From assembly GCA_020634875.1 (NCBI GenBank), contig JACKAX010000017.1, positions 3,931-67,930 of the forward strand: DNA of 64,000 bases, given 5' to 3'. The position numbers and the translations under genes are program-made. Below the pieces are notes generated by a model. It ran no database searches. It saw only the letters and a list, made by a program, of their open reading frames with translations, and had not been told where the DNA came from. Positions within the stretch are counted from its first letter, which is position 1. Every line of letters starts with the position of its first letter. Below, one piece after another: positions 8,851 through 18,746 of the stretch. This stretch comes from Anaerolineales bacterium (GTDB lineage Bacteria; Chloroflexota; Anaerolineae; Anaerolineales; JABWBV01).

Positions 8851-11800
8851 CTACACAGGATTCTCCAATCTCTCTGCCATCATTTTCAGGAAAACCTCTA
8901 CAACTTTGGGGTCAAAATCTATTCCGCTGTGCTCACGAATGTATTCGCGGATTTTTTCCAAATTCCAACCCTGGCGATATGGCCGGTCGGAAGAGAGTGC
9001 GTCCCATACATCCACAACTGAAAAAATGCGCGCGGCTAGGGGTATTTCTTCGCCCTTTAGCCCTTGGGGATAGCCGGTGCCATCCCATTTTTCGTGATGG
9101 GAATATGGGATGGCCATCGCGGGCTTTAGGAAAGGAATGTTGCTTAGCATTACCTGGGCGTAGGAAGGATGATTTTGCATAACAGCCATCTCTTCCGGGG
9201 TGAGTGGCCCTGGTTTGAGGAGAATGTGATCAGGAATGCCTACTTTGCCAATATCGTGCAATAAGGCTCCTCGCTGGATGTGGAGGAGTTCATCATCATC
9301 TACACCCATGCGGTGCGCCAGGCGGATAGTTAACGAGGCAACGCGGCGGGTGTGACCTTCGGTAGCTTCATCGCGTAGCTCCAAGGCGCGTGCCCAGCCT
9401 TCGATAGTTGCTTCATAAGCCTGTTCTAATTCCATTGCATAACGTTCGGTTTCTTCGTAGAGTGTTGCCCGATGGATGGCATTCCCCCCAATTTCGGCAA
9501 TGGCGGTGAGCAGGCGAATTTCCTCTGTAGTAAAGGTGTGGGCGTGGGGCAGTCCAACGTGCATAACGCCGATAATTCCGTCCGGGGAGTAGAGGGGAAG
9601 GGAGAGCTGGCAGATAATATCCTTCAGTAAGGAGAAGTCCTCAGCGATAAAGTGTCGGCGCGGATCACGGTGGATGTTTGGGGAAATGTATAGCTGACCG
9701 GTCTGGGCGACGTGTCCGGTAATCCCGTCACCTAAAAAATGTCGCAACGGATGGGTCGAAGCGTAAATTACCGGTTCTGTACCTACTGTGTATATGCCCC
9801 GCGCGACAAATTCATCTGTGATACCCTCGCGCAGGTAAATGGCTCCTATGCTCCCTCCTAAAACATTGGTTGACCTCAATACCAGGATGGCTAACATTTC
9901 TTCCAATTTACGGGCTTGCCTTAAAGCGGATGATACTTTGCTTAAAACTTCCAACTCCGCGGTATACCGGCGCAAGTCTGCTTCCGCTTGTTTCCTTTCA
10001 TTGACATCGCGATAATTGACCACAACTCCGGCTACATTCGGATTGTGGATCAGGTTGTGGGCAACTGCTTCCAGATAAATCCAGGTTCCGGAGCGATGCC
10101 GGGCACGAAACTCGATCCGGGTAATTAAATCCGGTTGGCGAAGTCCGTCTTGAAAGAGGTTTTGGATTTGCTCCCGATCTGCGGGGTGAATGTAGTCGAA
10201 TGTAGAACGTCCCTGCAGCGCCTCGGGATGGTAGCCTAAAATGCGCTCACTCGCGGGGCTGTTAAATTTAAATTGTCCGTTCGCATCGAGCAAAGTGACT
10301 CCATCCACTGCATTTTCAATGAGGGCGCGATAATATGCTTCGCTTTGCTCAACAGCTTCAAAAAGGCGGGCTTTTTCAATGGCGACTGCGGCCTGGTTGG
10401 AAAGGGCATAAGCCAGTCGAATTTCTACGTTTGTAAACTGGCGAGTAGCCTCGGAAGTGAAGACGCCCACCAACCCTATCGGACGTTCGCCAACTCTCAA
10501 AGGAATAATCAAAGCTGCTTCAAATTGGTTTTCATCGAACATGAATTTTTCGGCCAAACTGAGGCTGGGGTCAGAAAGGTTGATAACCTGTGGCTTTCCC
10601 GTTGCCAACACCTTTGCCATGCAGGTATATTCTGAGAGCAGGTAAAGCATCCCTGCGGTTGTAATTTCATCATACTCTTCCTGTTGGGAAAACATCGCCG
10701 TCATGCGGATGGCGTGTTGGGTAGGCTCGTATTTAAAGAGTATGGATGATTCTGCATTCAGTAAATGGGTGATGGAAGTTGTAATTCGCCTGAGAATGAT
10801 GCTTAAATCCAGACTTGACGAGGTCGCGCGTGCAATCTCTAGCAGAGCGGCCAGTTCTTTTTCCCGTTGTTGCGTTTCTGCAAAGAGTTGGGCATTCTCA
10901 ATGATGTGGGCAGCATGGTTGGCGAGGGTTTGAACGATATGAATGTCGTGAGGTGTAAATTCGCGACGATAGCGGCTTTCCCACATTTCCGCAATCCCCA
11001 AGGTTTGTCCATGTGCCTGAATCGGTACATAAAGCATGGTCTGAATTCCATACGCTTTAAATTGAGCCTGCTCACTCAGGCTTAGGAAAGTGTCTGAGAC
11101 TTGTAGAATGATATTCTGTCCAGATTGAGCAGCTGTCGTGGAGTTGGGATAGTCCGAGAATAGGAAGGATTGGTTGAGGTCAGATTTTCGCTCAGATAAT
11201 GAAGCAGCTTCACTCCAGAACTCTGCCAGTATGGTCATACTGGTATGATTTATGGACATGATGTAACTACTTGTCATATCCAATGTTTCTGTCAGATGCC
11301 GGGCCAATTCATATAAAATTGTGGGAGGATCGAGCGTAGTACTGAGAGCCTGGGCTGCCCGATAGAGACGCTCCAACTCTGCTGCTTTATTTTGAACCTC
11401 TTCAAATAGCTGGGCATTGGCGATAACAACCGCAGCCTGATTGCCAAAGGCAGCGGCGAGGTGTGCGGCCTCTCCGTTAAAAGCATCTATCTCTTTGCTA
11501 TCTAAGGTGAGATAACCAAATATTTTTCCTTGCGTTCGTAAAGTAATACCCATCCATCCCCGGGTGTGCTCGGAATTCCCCCATTTTTTAAAACGCGGAT
11601 CATGCTGAGCATCTTTCAAAAGGAGGGGATGTGTAACTTTCATGAGTTCAAGTGTTAGAGGGGAATCCTCAATCAGAAATTTGTGGCCTACCACCAGGTC
11701 AGGTTGTAGAAAGCCACGTGTGGCCGCCACCCGGGCATAGTTTTCTTCATGTAAAAAGACACATGCACTGTCGTAAGGTACTACTTGGGCCAGGTGAACC

Positions 11801-14094
11801 AGAATATTTTCCAAAACCTGACTAAGGTGTAAATTCGTAGTAAGGGCTGCGGTGGCTTCACGCAAGGTTTCTGCTTTGATGCGTTGGTGTCGTTCGGCCT
11901 CATACAAACGCGCGTTTTGAATGGCGATTCCAGCCTGACGACCAATTGACTCTGCTAAAGAAAGATCGCGCGGGGTGAATTGCTTGTTCGGAGCCCTATT
12001 AAAAAGCCCCAACACACCAAGCCGGATTTCTTGAGTGACTAGTGGCACGACAATTGTCGCGTACAGCTTTTCTTGTTCCCATATCGGAAGCGCGTGGGTA
12101 TGCATCTTGTATTCCTGGCTCAGAATTGGCTCCCCGCTCTCGATGACCTGCCAAACCATCCCCTTTCCTCGGGGAGGCGAAAACGCCAATAGGTGGGCAG
12201 GGAGAAAATGAATATAAGGGAACGAAATCGTTTCTCCATCGGATGATACAAGTCCCAATGCCCCAGCATCCGCCCCTACCAGTCCTACAGCCAACTTGAC
12301 GACATTATCGAGAATCTCTGAAAGCTGCAACGACCCGCTGATGGTTTCAGTAATTTTGTTCAGTTGGAGCTCCCTGTTTAAGTTTTCGACTGTTTCATCG
12401 TGGAGCGAGGCGCGGGCCAAGGCGACCCCAAGTTGGTGCCCAATGCTGGACAAAAAAGTCAGACTTTCTTCTGAAAATTCCTGTTTCGCTGAGGCAGCCA
12501 GGTTAATCAACCCTAAAACGCGTCCTCCTGCTTGAATAGGCACACTTGCATGGAGGCTTAGGTCTTTAACAGGTTCTTCTACATTTTCTAGACGCTGGCA
12601 TTCGATAATATTTATCGTTTTTGTGATCTTCCCCTCCTGCACCATCTGTTGACAATGGCAAGGTTGCCACCTCATCTTATGATAATCATTCGCTGCTAAA
12701 TCCTGTGGAAGATTGTGGTGTGCAGCCAAATAAAACTGCTTTCCTTTTGTCAACGTAATCCACCCCATGGGCAGCCCAAGGGCAGATAAAGTTTCTTGAA
12801 GTGCCCATTGTAATGTTTCGTTGAGGTCATTCGTGTGGTTAAGGGCAAACGCGATAGCATTCACCGCATTCAAATGGCGAATCTGGCGTTGTTGTGCCTC
12901 CCGTTGGCGTGCTTCGGTAATTGCGGATGCGGCTAATTGAGCAAATAGCGTTACCAATTCCACATCAGTCTCAGAAAAACGATTAATTTCTGGATCATGC
13001 ACGTTAATTACCCCAATTGTTTCCCCACCCCACACAATAGGTACTCCTAACACGGAGCGGAATGGTAATTCGGCAAATTTCTCTGCCCTGCCCATCCAAG
13101 CCGGGTAATCTCCCACTACTAAGGCTTTTCCTGTTTGGGCAATTAACCCGGATAACCCTTCACCTACCCTCAATTTTGTTCCCACTAAATTTTTATCTAA
13201 TTGATGTAAAACAACCAGTTCTAAAATCTGCACCTTCGTATTAAGTAAATATAGCCCACCCATGGACGCCGCTAACAAACGCGTAGCATGGCCCACAATT
13301 TCATCTAGCAAGACTGGCAAGGCTAGTTGCCTGCTTAAATTTAAATTCACCTCATGTAACGCAGCCATTTGATTAGCCCGGTTGCGTGCTTCAGTCATAC
13401 TAACCCCGAAAGCCTGTATCAGATAAACGGTTGAAACCAACATAATTCCTGTCAGTAAAAGGAAAATTACTCCACCCGTAAACCAATCTGACACAGTGCC
13501 TACAAATTTTTGCCCGTTTGTCAAAATCTGATTTGTGTTTGTTAAGTGCATCCACCCTGCGATTGCAAAGGTCAAAATGCATAAAATAAGGGCAGATACC
13601 CCCTCGCGTGGTTCAAGCAGAATTGCAGTTAAAATTACAAAAGCAAAGAGAAAAATCCGCCCGTCGCCATTTAATCCTGAAAACCACAAAGCAACCGTTC
13701 CCAATCCGTAAAATAAAGCTAGGACAACACGCGCACGTACCCCATATTTCATTTGCTTTACGAAAGTTGCTGCCACAATCGTTAACAAAGCAAACAGGTA
13801 AATACTTCCTGCTATAAAAACGAGCAACAGGGGATGTTTGTAAAGTATTGCATCACGTTGATAACTAGATGCTAAATTAAAACAAACCGCGAAAAAGGCG
13901 ATAATCCATAATAAAAAAGTCCCATTAAGAATGCCCTGTAAAATCTGAGTGCGCCAAGCATTTAAAATGATGGATATTTGCGCGACTTGTGAAGAAGGGG
14001 CGGGACTAAATAATAAAACTAACTCTTTAAAAACTTCTCCGAGTCGAGTAAACGCAGAGATGGTTTTGCCAAAAGGCCGACGAAAATTGCTCAA
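8851..14094 (-). CDS. Giant membrane-anchored 7-GAF/PAS/HD-GYP signalling protein
   Basis: 1747 residues. About six or seven membrane helices lie between residues 45 and 230. Six GAF domains then begin near 251, 408, 580, 741, 911 and 1085, followed by a PAS domain (about 1255-1375), a seventh GAF (from about 1381) and a C-terminal HD-GYP domain (about 1560-1740). The HD-GYP part has EGHTRRV, LLHDIGKVGIP and the HHEKWDGTGYP signature, so by family knowledge it should hydrolyse cyclic di-GMP or a related dinucleotide. Several GAF domains may bind different ligands or chromophores. No ATG is near the N terminus; the best start is TTG at 14094, with GAGG about nine bases upstream. It is transcribed away from the creatininase-like gene. 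Confidence 0.9.
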   Translation of the reverse strand: MSNFRRPFGKTISAFTRLGEVFKELVLLFSPAPSSQVAQISIILNAWRTQILQGILNGTFLLWIIAFFAVCFNLASSYQRDAILYKHPLLLVFIAGSIYLFALLTIVAATFVKQMKYGVRARVVLALFYGLGTVALWFSGLNGDGRIFLFAFVILTAILLEPREGVSALILCILTFAIAGWMHLTNTNQILTNGQKFVGTVSDWFTGGVIFLLLTGIMLVSTVYLIQAFGVSMTEARNRANQMAALHEVNLNLSRQLALPVLLDEIVGHATRLLAASMGGLYLLNTKVQILELVVLHQLDKNLVGTKLRVGEGLSGLIAQTGKALVVGDYPAWMGRAEKFAELPFRSVLGVPIVWGGETIGVINVHDPEINRFSETDVELVTLFAQLAASAITEARQREAQQRQIRHLNAVNAIAFALNHTNDLNETLQWALQETLSALGLPMGWITLTKGKQFYLAAHHNLPQDLAANDYHKMRWQPCHCQQMVQEGKITKTINIIECQRLENVEEPVKDLSLHASVPIQAGGRVLGLINLAASAKQEFSEESLTFLSSIGHQLGVALARASLHDETVENLNRELQLNKITETISGSLQLSEILDNVVKLAVGLVGADAGALGLVSSDGETISFPYIHFLPAHLLAFSPPRGKGMVWQVIESGEPILSQEYKMHTHALPIWEQEKLYATIVVPLVTQEIRLGVLGLFNRAPNKQFTPRDLSLAESIGRQAGIAIQNARLYEAERHQRIKAETLREATAALTTNLHLSQVLENILVHLAQVVPYDSACVFLHEENYARVAATRGFLQPDLVVGHKFLIEDSPLTLELMKVTHPLLLKDAQHDPRFKKWGNSEHTRGWMGITLRTQGKIFGYLTLDSKEIDAFNGEAAHLAAAFGNQAAVVIANAQLFEEVQNKAAELERLYRAAQALSTTLDPPTILYELARHLTETLDMTSSYIMSINHTSMTILAEFWSEAASLSERKSDLNQSFLFSDYPNSTTAAQSGQNIILQVSDTFLSLSEQAQFKAYGIQTMLYVPIQAHGQTLGIAEMWESRYRREFTPHDIHIVQTLANHAAHIIENAQLFAETQQREKELAALLEIARATSSSLDLSIILRRITTSITHLLNAESSILFKYEPTQHAIRMTAMFSQQEEYDEITTAGMLYLLSEYTCMAKVLATGKPQVINLSDPSLSLAEKFMFDENQFEAALIIPLRVGERPIGLVGVFTSEATRQFTNVEIRLAYALSNQAAVAIEKARLFEAVEQSEAYYRALIENAVDGVTLLDANGQFKFNSPASERILGYHPEALQGRSTFDYIHPADREQIQNLFQDGLRQPDLITRIEFRARHRSGTWIYLEAVAHNLIHNPNVAGVVVNYRDVNERKQAEADLRRYTAELEVLSKVSSALRQARKLEEMLAILVLRSTNVLGGSIGAIYLREGITDEFVARGIYTVGTEPVIYASTHPLRHFLGDGITGHVAQTGQLYISPNIHRDPRRHFIAEDFSLLKDIICQLSLPLYSPDGIIGVMHVGLPHAHTFTTEEIRLLTAIAEIGGNAIHRATLYEETERYAMELEQAYEATIEGWARALELRDEATEGHTRRVASLTIRLAHRMGVDDDELLHIQRGALLHDIGKVGIPDHILLKPGPLTPEEMAVMQNHPSYAQVMLSNIPFLKPAMAIPYSHHEKWDGTGYPQGLKGEEIPLAARIFSVVDVWDALSSDRPYRQGWNLEKIREYIREHSGIDFDPKVVEVFLKMMAERLENPV

Positions 14095-14235
14095 AAGGAC
14101 TACCTCTTCTTGCTGGAGAAGATTAACTGGCAGATAATAAGGAATGACTCAACCTTGGGCGAAACGAATTTCTCGAAATAAACCCAATCATGGTAATGCG
14201 AAGCGACGCATTTTACCTCAGAAGGAGATGAGACG

Positions 14236-15426
14236 ATGACAACTGAATTCTTTCTCTACGAACACCTTTCTTGGCCGGAAGTGGCTGCTCTTCCCCGCAA
14301 CACACCATTAATCATTCCCCTTGGCGAAGGATACTCGTTTGCCCAACTCGCTGAGACCCTTTCCCACCCGGCCCGCGCGGGTCTCCTTCCCCCCCTCCCT
14401 TACGGCTGGCGCGGAAGTGCTCTCTTCATCCCTGAACCCTTTCTTGCGGCATACCTCTCCAATCTACTCCACTCCCTCCGCGATGACGGCTTTTCCCGTG
14501 TCTACGCCCTTGCCCCACAGGGAGTATTTCAGCCCAATCATTTCACCTTCCCCAACGCGCTCATCACCTTGCCTACCAGCCAACCGTCAAATCAACGCGC
14601 TACCAAATCTGTGATAAATCCTCTGCCTCAATCACCTAACCTCCCCAACTCACCTTCTCCAGTTTTGTTAATTCCCATAGGTCATACCGAGCAACACGGC
14701 CACCATCTTCCCTTGAATGTGGACACCCTGATCATTGATGCCATCGCGCAGGGAACCGTTGCCGCGTCACCCGGAGATGCGATCACGCTTCCCACCTTTC
14801 CGTATGGAGTTAGCACCCACCGTTCGTCATTTGCCGGTACTCTCAATGCAGGAGGGCGGGCTTTTGAAGATTTTTGGCTTGCGGCTGTTGATGTCTGGGT
14901 GGCGCAGGGTTATGATAAGTTCTACTTTATGAGTGGGCATGGTGGCAATTGCTCCTTCCTTGTCACAGTCGTTAAATACGCGGGGGAACGTCATCGTCGA
15001 ATTTTTGCTGCTACCGCCTGGCTCCACACATCTGACCGGATCGGGATCGAGGCTCTCAACAAATATCGCACATCCAAACTGGGCGGCATGGGCCATGCAG
15101 GAGAATTAGAAACCAGCATGATCCTCCACCTCCGACCGGATTTGGTTCACATGGAGCGGTGTGTAGATGAGACCAATTTTGTTGCCACTCCTTCCTATAT
15201 GATGGATTGGGTTGAAGCTGGTGCACTGGTTGCAAATCCTCCGTGGGATGATGACACCGCGACAGGGGCGTACGGCGCAGGAAGTGTGGCAACCGAAGAA
15301 AAAGGCCGCCTCTGGTTAGAAGCGGCCATTGCCGAAAAAGTAGATCACGTTCGCGAAATTCACGAGCAACACGCGCGGCGCGAAGCGAGACGGAACACGG
15401 GGTTTGGATTGTGGGGACAGCGTTAG
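14236..15426 (+). CDS. Creatininase-family amidohydrolase with an extra degenerate N-terminal creatininase-like domain
   Basis: 396 residues, against about 250 for the family. The C-terminal domain (about 142-396) has all expected metal ligands: E152 and H154 in GHTEQHGHH, D163, H235 in SGHGGN and E290 in GHAGELETS. Residues 1-110 resemble the first half of another creatininase domain (LSWPEVAALP, LPPLPYG, LRDDGFSRVYAL). There the metal motif is replaced by GEGYSFAQ and the HGGN motif is missing. A Pro/Ser-rich linker (about 112-141) joins the two. Family members hydrolyse cyclic or linear amides (creatinine, formamides) or act in cofactor maturation (MftE); the substrate here is unknown. AGGAG precedes the ATG. 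Confidence 0.85.
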   Translation: MTTEFFLYEHLSWPEVAALPRNTPLIIPLGEGYSFAQLAETLSHPARAGLLPPLPYGWRGSALFIPEPFLAAYLSNLLHSLRDDGFSRVYALAPQGVFQPNHFTFPNALITLPTSQPSNQRATKSVINPLPQSPNLPNSPSPVLLIPIGHTEQHGHHLPLNVDTLIIDAIAQGTVAASPGDAITLPTFPYGVSTHRSSFAGTLNAGGRAFEDFWLAAVDVWVAQGYDKFYFMSGHGGNCSFLVTVVKYAGERHRRIFAATAWLHTSDRIGIEALNKYRTSKLGGMGHAGELETSMILHLRPDLVHMERCVDETNFVATPSYMMDWVEAGALVANPPWDDDTATGAYGAGSVATEEKGRLWLEAAIAEKVDHVREIHEQHARREARRNTGFGLWGQR

Positions 15427-15433
15427 TTAGGCG

Positions 15434-16369
15434 TTACTTCAACGTCCACAAATCCAAGTTGGTAAAACTGCAACGTGTCCCGAAATCTTTATTTGTTCCG
15501 GATGTCAACGTGTAAACCAGGTCTCCTTCTTTGAGTACGGTATCTTGCAAATGAACAACCTTTTCGCCATTGATTAAGACTGTAAACAGGGAGTCTTCAA
15601 CAACGAGAATCATTTCAAAAATACCGTTAGGCGTATCCATAGTTCCGTAGTAACCATTCTGTAAAACGGTGCTTCGGCTTGATTTCCAGCGTTTAAACTC
15701 GACATTTCCATCAAGGCTCATCACGGCCTGATAAAAATTCCCGGCACTTGCATCTAAGCGGAATAAAAATCCACAGCTAGAGTTGAACCAGTTAGCCGTG
15801 TCACTGGCCGACTGGTAGGCAATATCCACCCGGATTACGAAATTTTTGGGTGTGAGAAAGGTTGGGAAGTAATCCAGATAGTTGATTTTGGCTTGCTCTT
15901 GTTCGTGGTCAGGCAGGCGTAGATACTCTCCTGTAGTATTATTCAGGTACCCATCGGCCTTGAGTTGTTCAAGCAAATCCACCATGGGTTGGGCTTGTTC
16001 TGTCGCTTCGGTGATAGCTTGTTGGGTGCTTGCCTGGCGGGTTGCAGCAGTTTCGGTGTTTTTAGCCTGTGCGGTTCCGCTAGTCTGAGTCCGTTGCATA
16101 ACCAGGGTTGCGGTGGCGTTCAAGCTACTGGCTGTTGCGGCAGCGTCTGCTTCTGCCGTCGCTGTTTGATCAGCATAAGTGGCTTGGGCATCCACAGTGG
16201 CCTGGGCATCGGCAGCGAGTTGGGTCTGGGCGGAAGCGGTTAGGGCAAGAGGAGTACGAAGATCGGGGGTACTGGCCGCAGTGGGCGGAGGTTCCGTAGC
16301 AGCGGGAGTACAACTTGCCAGCAAAAAAAGCAGCAGGATACTGAAGAAAGTAAGATGGGTGTATTTCAT
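15434..16369 (-). CDS. Lipoprotein with Ala/Thr-rich helical linker
   Basis: 311 residues. The N terminus is a lipoprotein signal with LLASC, so Cys20 would be lipidated and the protein anchored outside the membrane. Residues about 25-130 are a highly repetitive Ala/Thr/Gln stretch (TAxAxAT-type units) that looks like a long helix or stalk. The C-terminal 170 residues are a beta-rich domain that may have a lectin/LamG-like jelly-roll fold (FVIRVDIAY, FEMILVVEDSLFTVLING), but I cannot name a family. GGAGG precedes the ATG. It converges with the creatininase-like gene with only seven bases between stops. Function unknown. Confidence 0.75.
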   Translation of the reverse strand: MKYTHLTFFSILLLFLLASCTPAATEPPPTAASTPDLRTPLALTASAQTQLAADAQATVDAQATYADQTATAEADAAATASSLNATATLVMQRTQTSGTAQAKNTETAATRQASTQQAITEATEQAQPMVDLLEQLKADGYLNNTTGEYLRLPDHEQEQAKINYLDYFPTFLTPKNFVIRVDIAYQSASDTANWFNSSCGFLFRLDASAGNFYQAVMSLDGNVEFKRWKSSRSTVLQNGYYGTMDTPNGIFEMILVVEDSLFTVLINGEKVVHLQDTVLKEGDLVYTLTSGTNKDFGTRCSFTNLDLWTLK

Positions 16370-16502
16370 TGGATTTCCTCCAAGGCTGAGATGTGGTTGA
16401 GCGTCAAACGGCTCAGAAAAATATTACCATGATTCCTTTTTAAGTGAGGAATTTGTTGTTCGTGGTGGCGCTGGGGGGCGATAAGGTTTTGAGAGACCGA
16501 TT

Positions 16503-16532
16503 TTAAAAAAAACACCCCGAAAAGGGGTGTTT
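16503..16532 (-). terminator. Rho-independent terminator of the DevR-like regulator gene
   Basis: On the minus strand an 8-bp stem (AACACCCC / GGGGTGTT) with a short loop is followed by a T-run, just after the regulator stop codon. Confidence 0.85.
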
Positions 16533-16556
16533 CCTGATTACGTGCTCTCGCGTGTA

Positions 16557-17216
16557 CTAATCGGTAGGGAGGTGATCAAAAACATTATGCTTGACCGCAT
16601 AAGCAGCTGCCTCGGCACGGGTGGAGAGATGTAGTTTACTCAGGAGGGAACTGACATAATTGCGGACAGTTTTTTCACTTAAGAAGATATCAGTTGCTAT
16701 TTCTTTATTTGTTTTGCCTTCAGCAATTAGGGCAAGAACATGAAGTTCACGATCGGTAAGGTTGGCGAAGGATTCGTCTTCGGCTTTGCGTGAGGCCTCA
16801 CGCACTCGGTCAAACACACGCTGTGTAACTGCAGGGTCAAGGAGTGAATCGCCACGCCCTATAGTTTCGAGGGCGCGGATAAGCTCACCACTGCCGATTT
16901 GTTTTAGGACGTAGCCTGAGGCTCCGGCAGAAATCGCGTCAAAGAGAAGTTCATCTTCGGCAAAGGAGGTAAGAACGACAACTTTTGTGTGAGGAAAGCG
17001 CGTAGTGATTTCGCGAGTAGCTTCAATGCCGCTTTTGCCTGGAAGACGAATATCCATAACGACGACATCAGGTTCATAACGTTCAACTTGTTGGAGTGCT
17101 TCATTTGCTGTCCCCGCTTCTGCAACCACCTGAAATTGGTTATAGCGGGACAACAAAGCTTTTAGCCCTAAACGAACAACTTCATGATCATCCACCAGTA
17201 GGATGCGTAAGTTCAT
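16557..17216 (-). CDS. NarL/DevR-type response regulator
   Basis: 219 residues. The receiver domain occupies 1-120 with acidic pair D9/D10, phospho-acceptor D55 (VVMDIRLPG), Thr in VVLTS and Lys in YVLKQI. A LuxR-type helix-turn-helix (about 150-212) carries [22 protein letters not shown]. The pattern after the receiver ([19 protein letters not shown]) and the [18 protein letters not shown] helix resemble mycobacterial DosR/DevR closely. It is divergent from a GAF histidine kinase of DevS type, so the two probably form one two-component system. GGAGG precedes the ATG. It probably also acts on the shared promoter region. Confidence 0.92.
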   Translation of the reverse strand: MNLRILLVDDHEVVRLGLKALLSRYNQFQVVAEAGTANEALQQVERYEPDVVVMDIRLPGKSGIEATREITTRFPHTKVVVLTSFAEDELLFDAISAGASGYVLKQIGSGELIRALETIGRGDSLLDPAVTQRVFDRVREASRKAEDESFANLTDRELHVLALIAEGKTNKEIATDIFLSEKTVRNYVSSLLSKLHLSTRAEAAAYAVKHNVFDHLPTD

Positions 17217-17345
17217 AATAATTGACCTCCGATACCCGAAAAGCTATAATCCTGATTCCTAGAATTATGGATCTATTGAGCTACTGGTTTATAGTCCAGA
17301 TGCTTCAACATTACTTATTGACTTGAAAAAATTTTTTGATTTGAA

Positions 17346-17364
17346 TTTGGGTTAATTACCCTAA
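17346..17364. promoter_or_regulatory. Candidate operator for the divergent DevR-like regulator
   Basis: TTTGGGTTAATTACCCTAA is a 19-base imperfect palindrome (7 of 9 pairs match) 27 bases before the kinase ATG. Its GGG-AT-rich-CCC layout recalls the known DevR box, but with one base less between the halves. The link to this regulator is inferred from position only. Confidence 0.35.
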
Positions 17365-17390
17365 GTATAGCATAGCCTTGAAAGAAGCGT

Positions 17391-18746
17391 ATGAATAGAA
17401 ATTTCCTTAAGTTTTTGACGATTATTTTGCCGGTTGTTTTTTTTGTTGCACTGATTGTGGTACGTTCCTCATTGATCAGTTCTCCGGTGTTGTGGGGTGT
17501 CGAAACGATCATAATCATGGTCGCACTTTTGGGAATCGTACTCTTTTCAAGTTGGGTGTTTGGCGTTATTGAAAGGAATGAGATAGATATTAAACAGCAA
17601 GCGGAGCAACTAGCTGCTTTGCATGAAGCAGCTATTTCTTTAACCCGCGAATTAGACTTGACAATGGTGTTGCAGAAGGTAGTGGATTTGGCACGGGAAT
17701 TGTCGAGCGCAAAATACGGCGCGTTGGGGGTGTTGGAGGAGGATGGACGGTGGATCGATCAGTTTATTTTTTCTGGGATTCCTAATCATTCAAAAGTAAA
17801 TATGGGGGCAACCCCGCGTGGGTTTGGTTTATTAGGGGCCGTGATACAGGAAGGTAAGCCTATTCGGGTTTCGCGTATTGGCGAGGATAAACGCTCTATG
17901 GGGTTTCCCAGTTTTCACCCGGCGATGCAATCATTTTTAGGTGTTCCAATACGTTTTAAGGGTGAAGTGATTGGAGAATTATATCTTTCTGATAAAAGTG
18001 GTATTTTAGGAGAGACGCTAGAATTTACAGAGCAGGATCAGCGGATTTTAGAAATGTTTGCTACCCAAGCCGCAATTGCGATAAAGAATGCTCAACTATA
18101 CAGGCAAGCCCAACAATTGACAGTTTTGCAAGAGCGTGAAAGGTTTGGAATGGATTTGCACGATGGCATTATCCAGTCTATTTATGCAATAGGTTTGATG
18201 CTGGATGATACGCAACACCGTATGCTTGAATCGCCGGAGTCTGCGCGTGAAGGCATAGCCCATGCCATCACAGGTTTGAATGAAGTGATTCGTGATATTC
18301 GAAACTACATTCTTGACCTGCGTCCCAACCGTTTCCAGGGGCGTGACCTCAAAGAAGGCTTGGGTGAATTGGTGCGAGAACTACGCGCCAACTCATTTTT
18401 GGAGGTGGCTTTAGAATTGGATGGAACCAGTGTCGCCTTTCTGGATCCGGAAAAAACGGTGGAAATCCTTCATATTGCCCAGGAAAGCCTTTCCAACATT
18501 CGCAAGCATGCACGAGCAACACGCGTGGAAATCTGCTTGTGTACATACGATTCGGAGTTGCAGATGATGATTAAGGATGATGGGGTCGGAATCGACTTGG
18601 AAAAAACTCAAAATTCAACTGGAAATGGATTGCGAAATATGCAGGAACGGGCATTCAGATTAGGGGCAATTTTTGATGTTGAAAATTTAATGGGGGGGGG
18701 GACTGAAATATGCGTGAAAATTCCCCTCACAGAAGAAAGGAAGTAA
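17391..18746 (+). CDS. GAF-domain sensor histidine kinase (DevS-like)
   Basis: 451 residues. Two N-terminal membrane helices (about 8-28 and 35-58) are followed by one GAF domain (about 82-228), a HisKA_3 dimerisation helix with phospho-acceptor H257 (MDLHDGIIQSIYAIGL) and an HATPase domain (ILHIAQESLSNIRKHA, DDGVGI, GNGLRNMQERA). This is the NarX/DevS kinase type, which partners NarL-type regulators such as the one encoded divergently. Unlike mycobacterial DevS it has one GAF domain and a membrane anchor. The GAF part contains RGFGLLGAVIQEGKPIRV, typical of DevS-like GAF domains that bind heme in some members; heme binding here is not proven. Confidence 0.92.
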   Translation: MNRNFLKFLTIILPVVFFVALIVVRSSLISSPVLWGVETIIIMVALLGIVLFSSWVFGVIERNEIDIKQQAEQLAALHEAAISLTRELDLTMVLQKVVDLARELSSAKYGALGVLEEDGRWIDQFIFSGIPNHSKVNMGATPRGFGLLGAVIQEGKPIRVSRIGEDKRSMGFPSFHPAMQSFLGVPIRFKGEVIGELYLSDKSGILGETLEFTEQDQRILEMFATQAAIAIKNAQLYRQAQQLTVLQERERFGMDLHDGIIQSIYAIGLMLDDTQHRMLESPESAREGIAHAITGLNEVIRDIRNYILDLRPNRFQGRDLKEGLGELVRELRANSFLEVALELDGTSVAFLDPEKTVEILHIAQESLSNIRKHARATRVEICLCTYDSELQMMIKDDGVGIDLEKTQNSTGNGLRNMQERAFRLGAIFDVENLMGGGTEICVKIPLTEERK

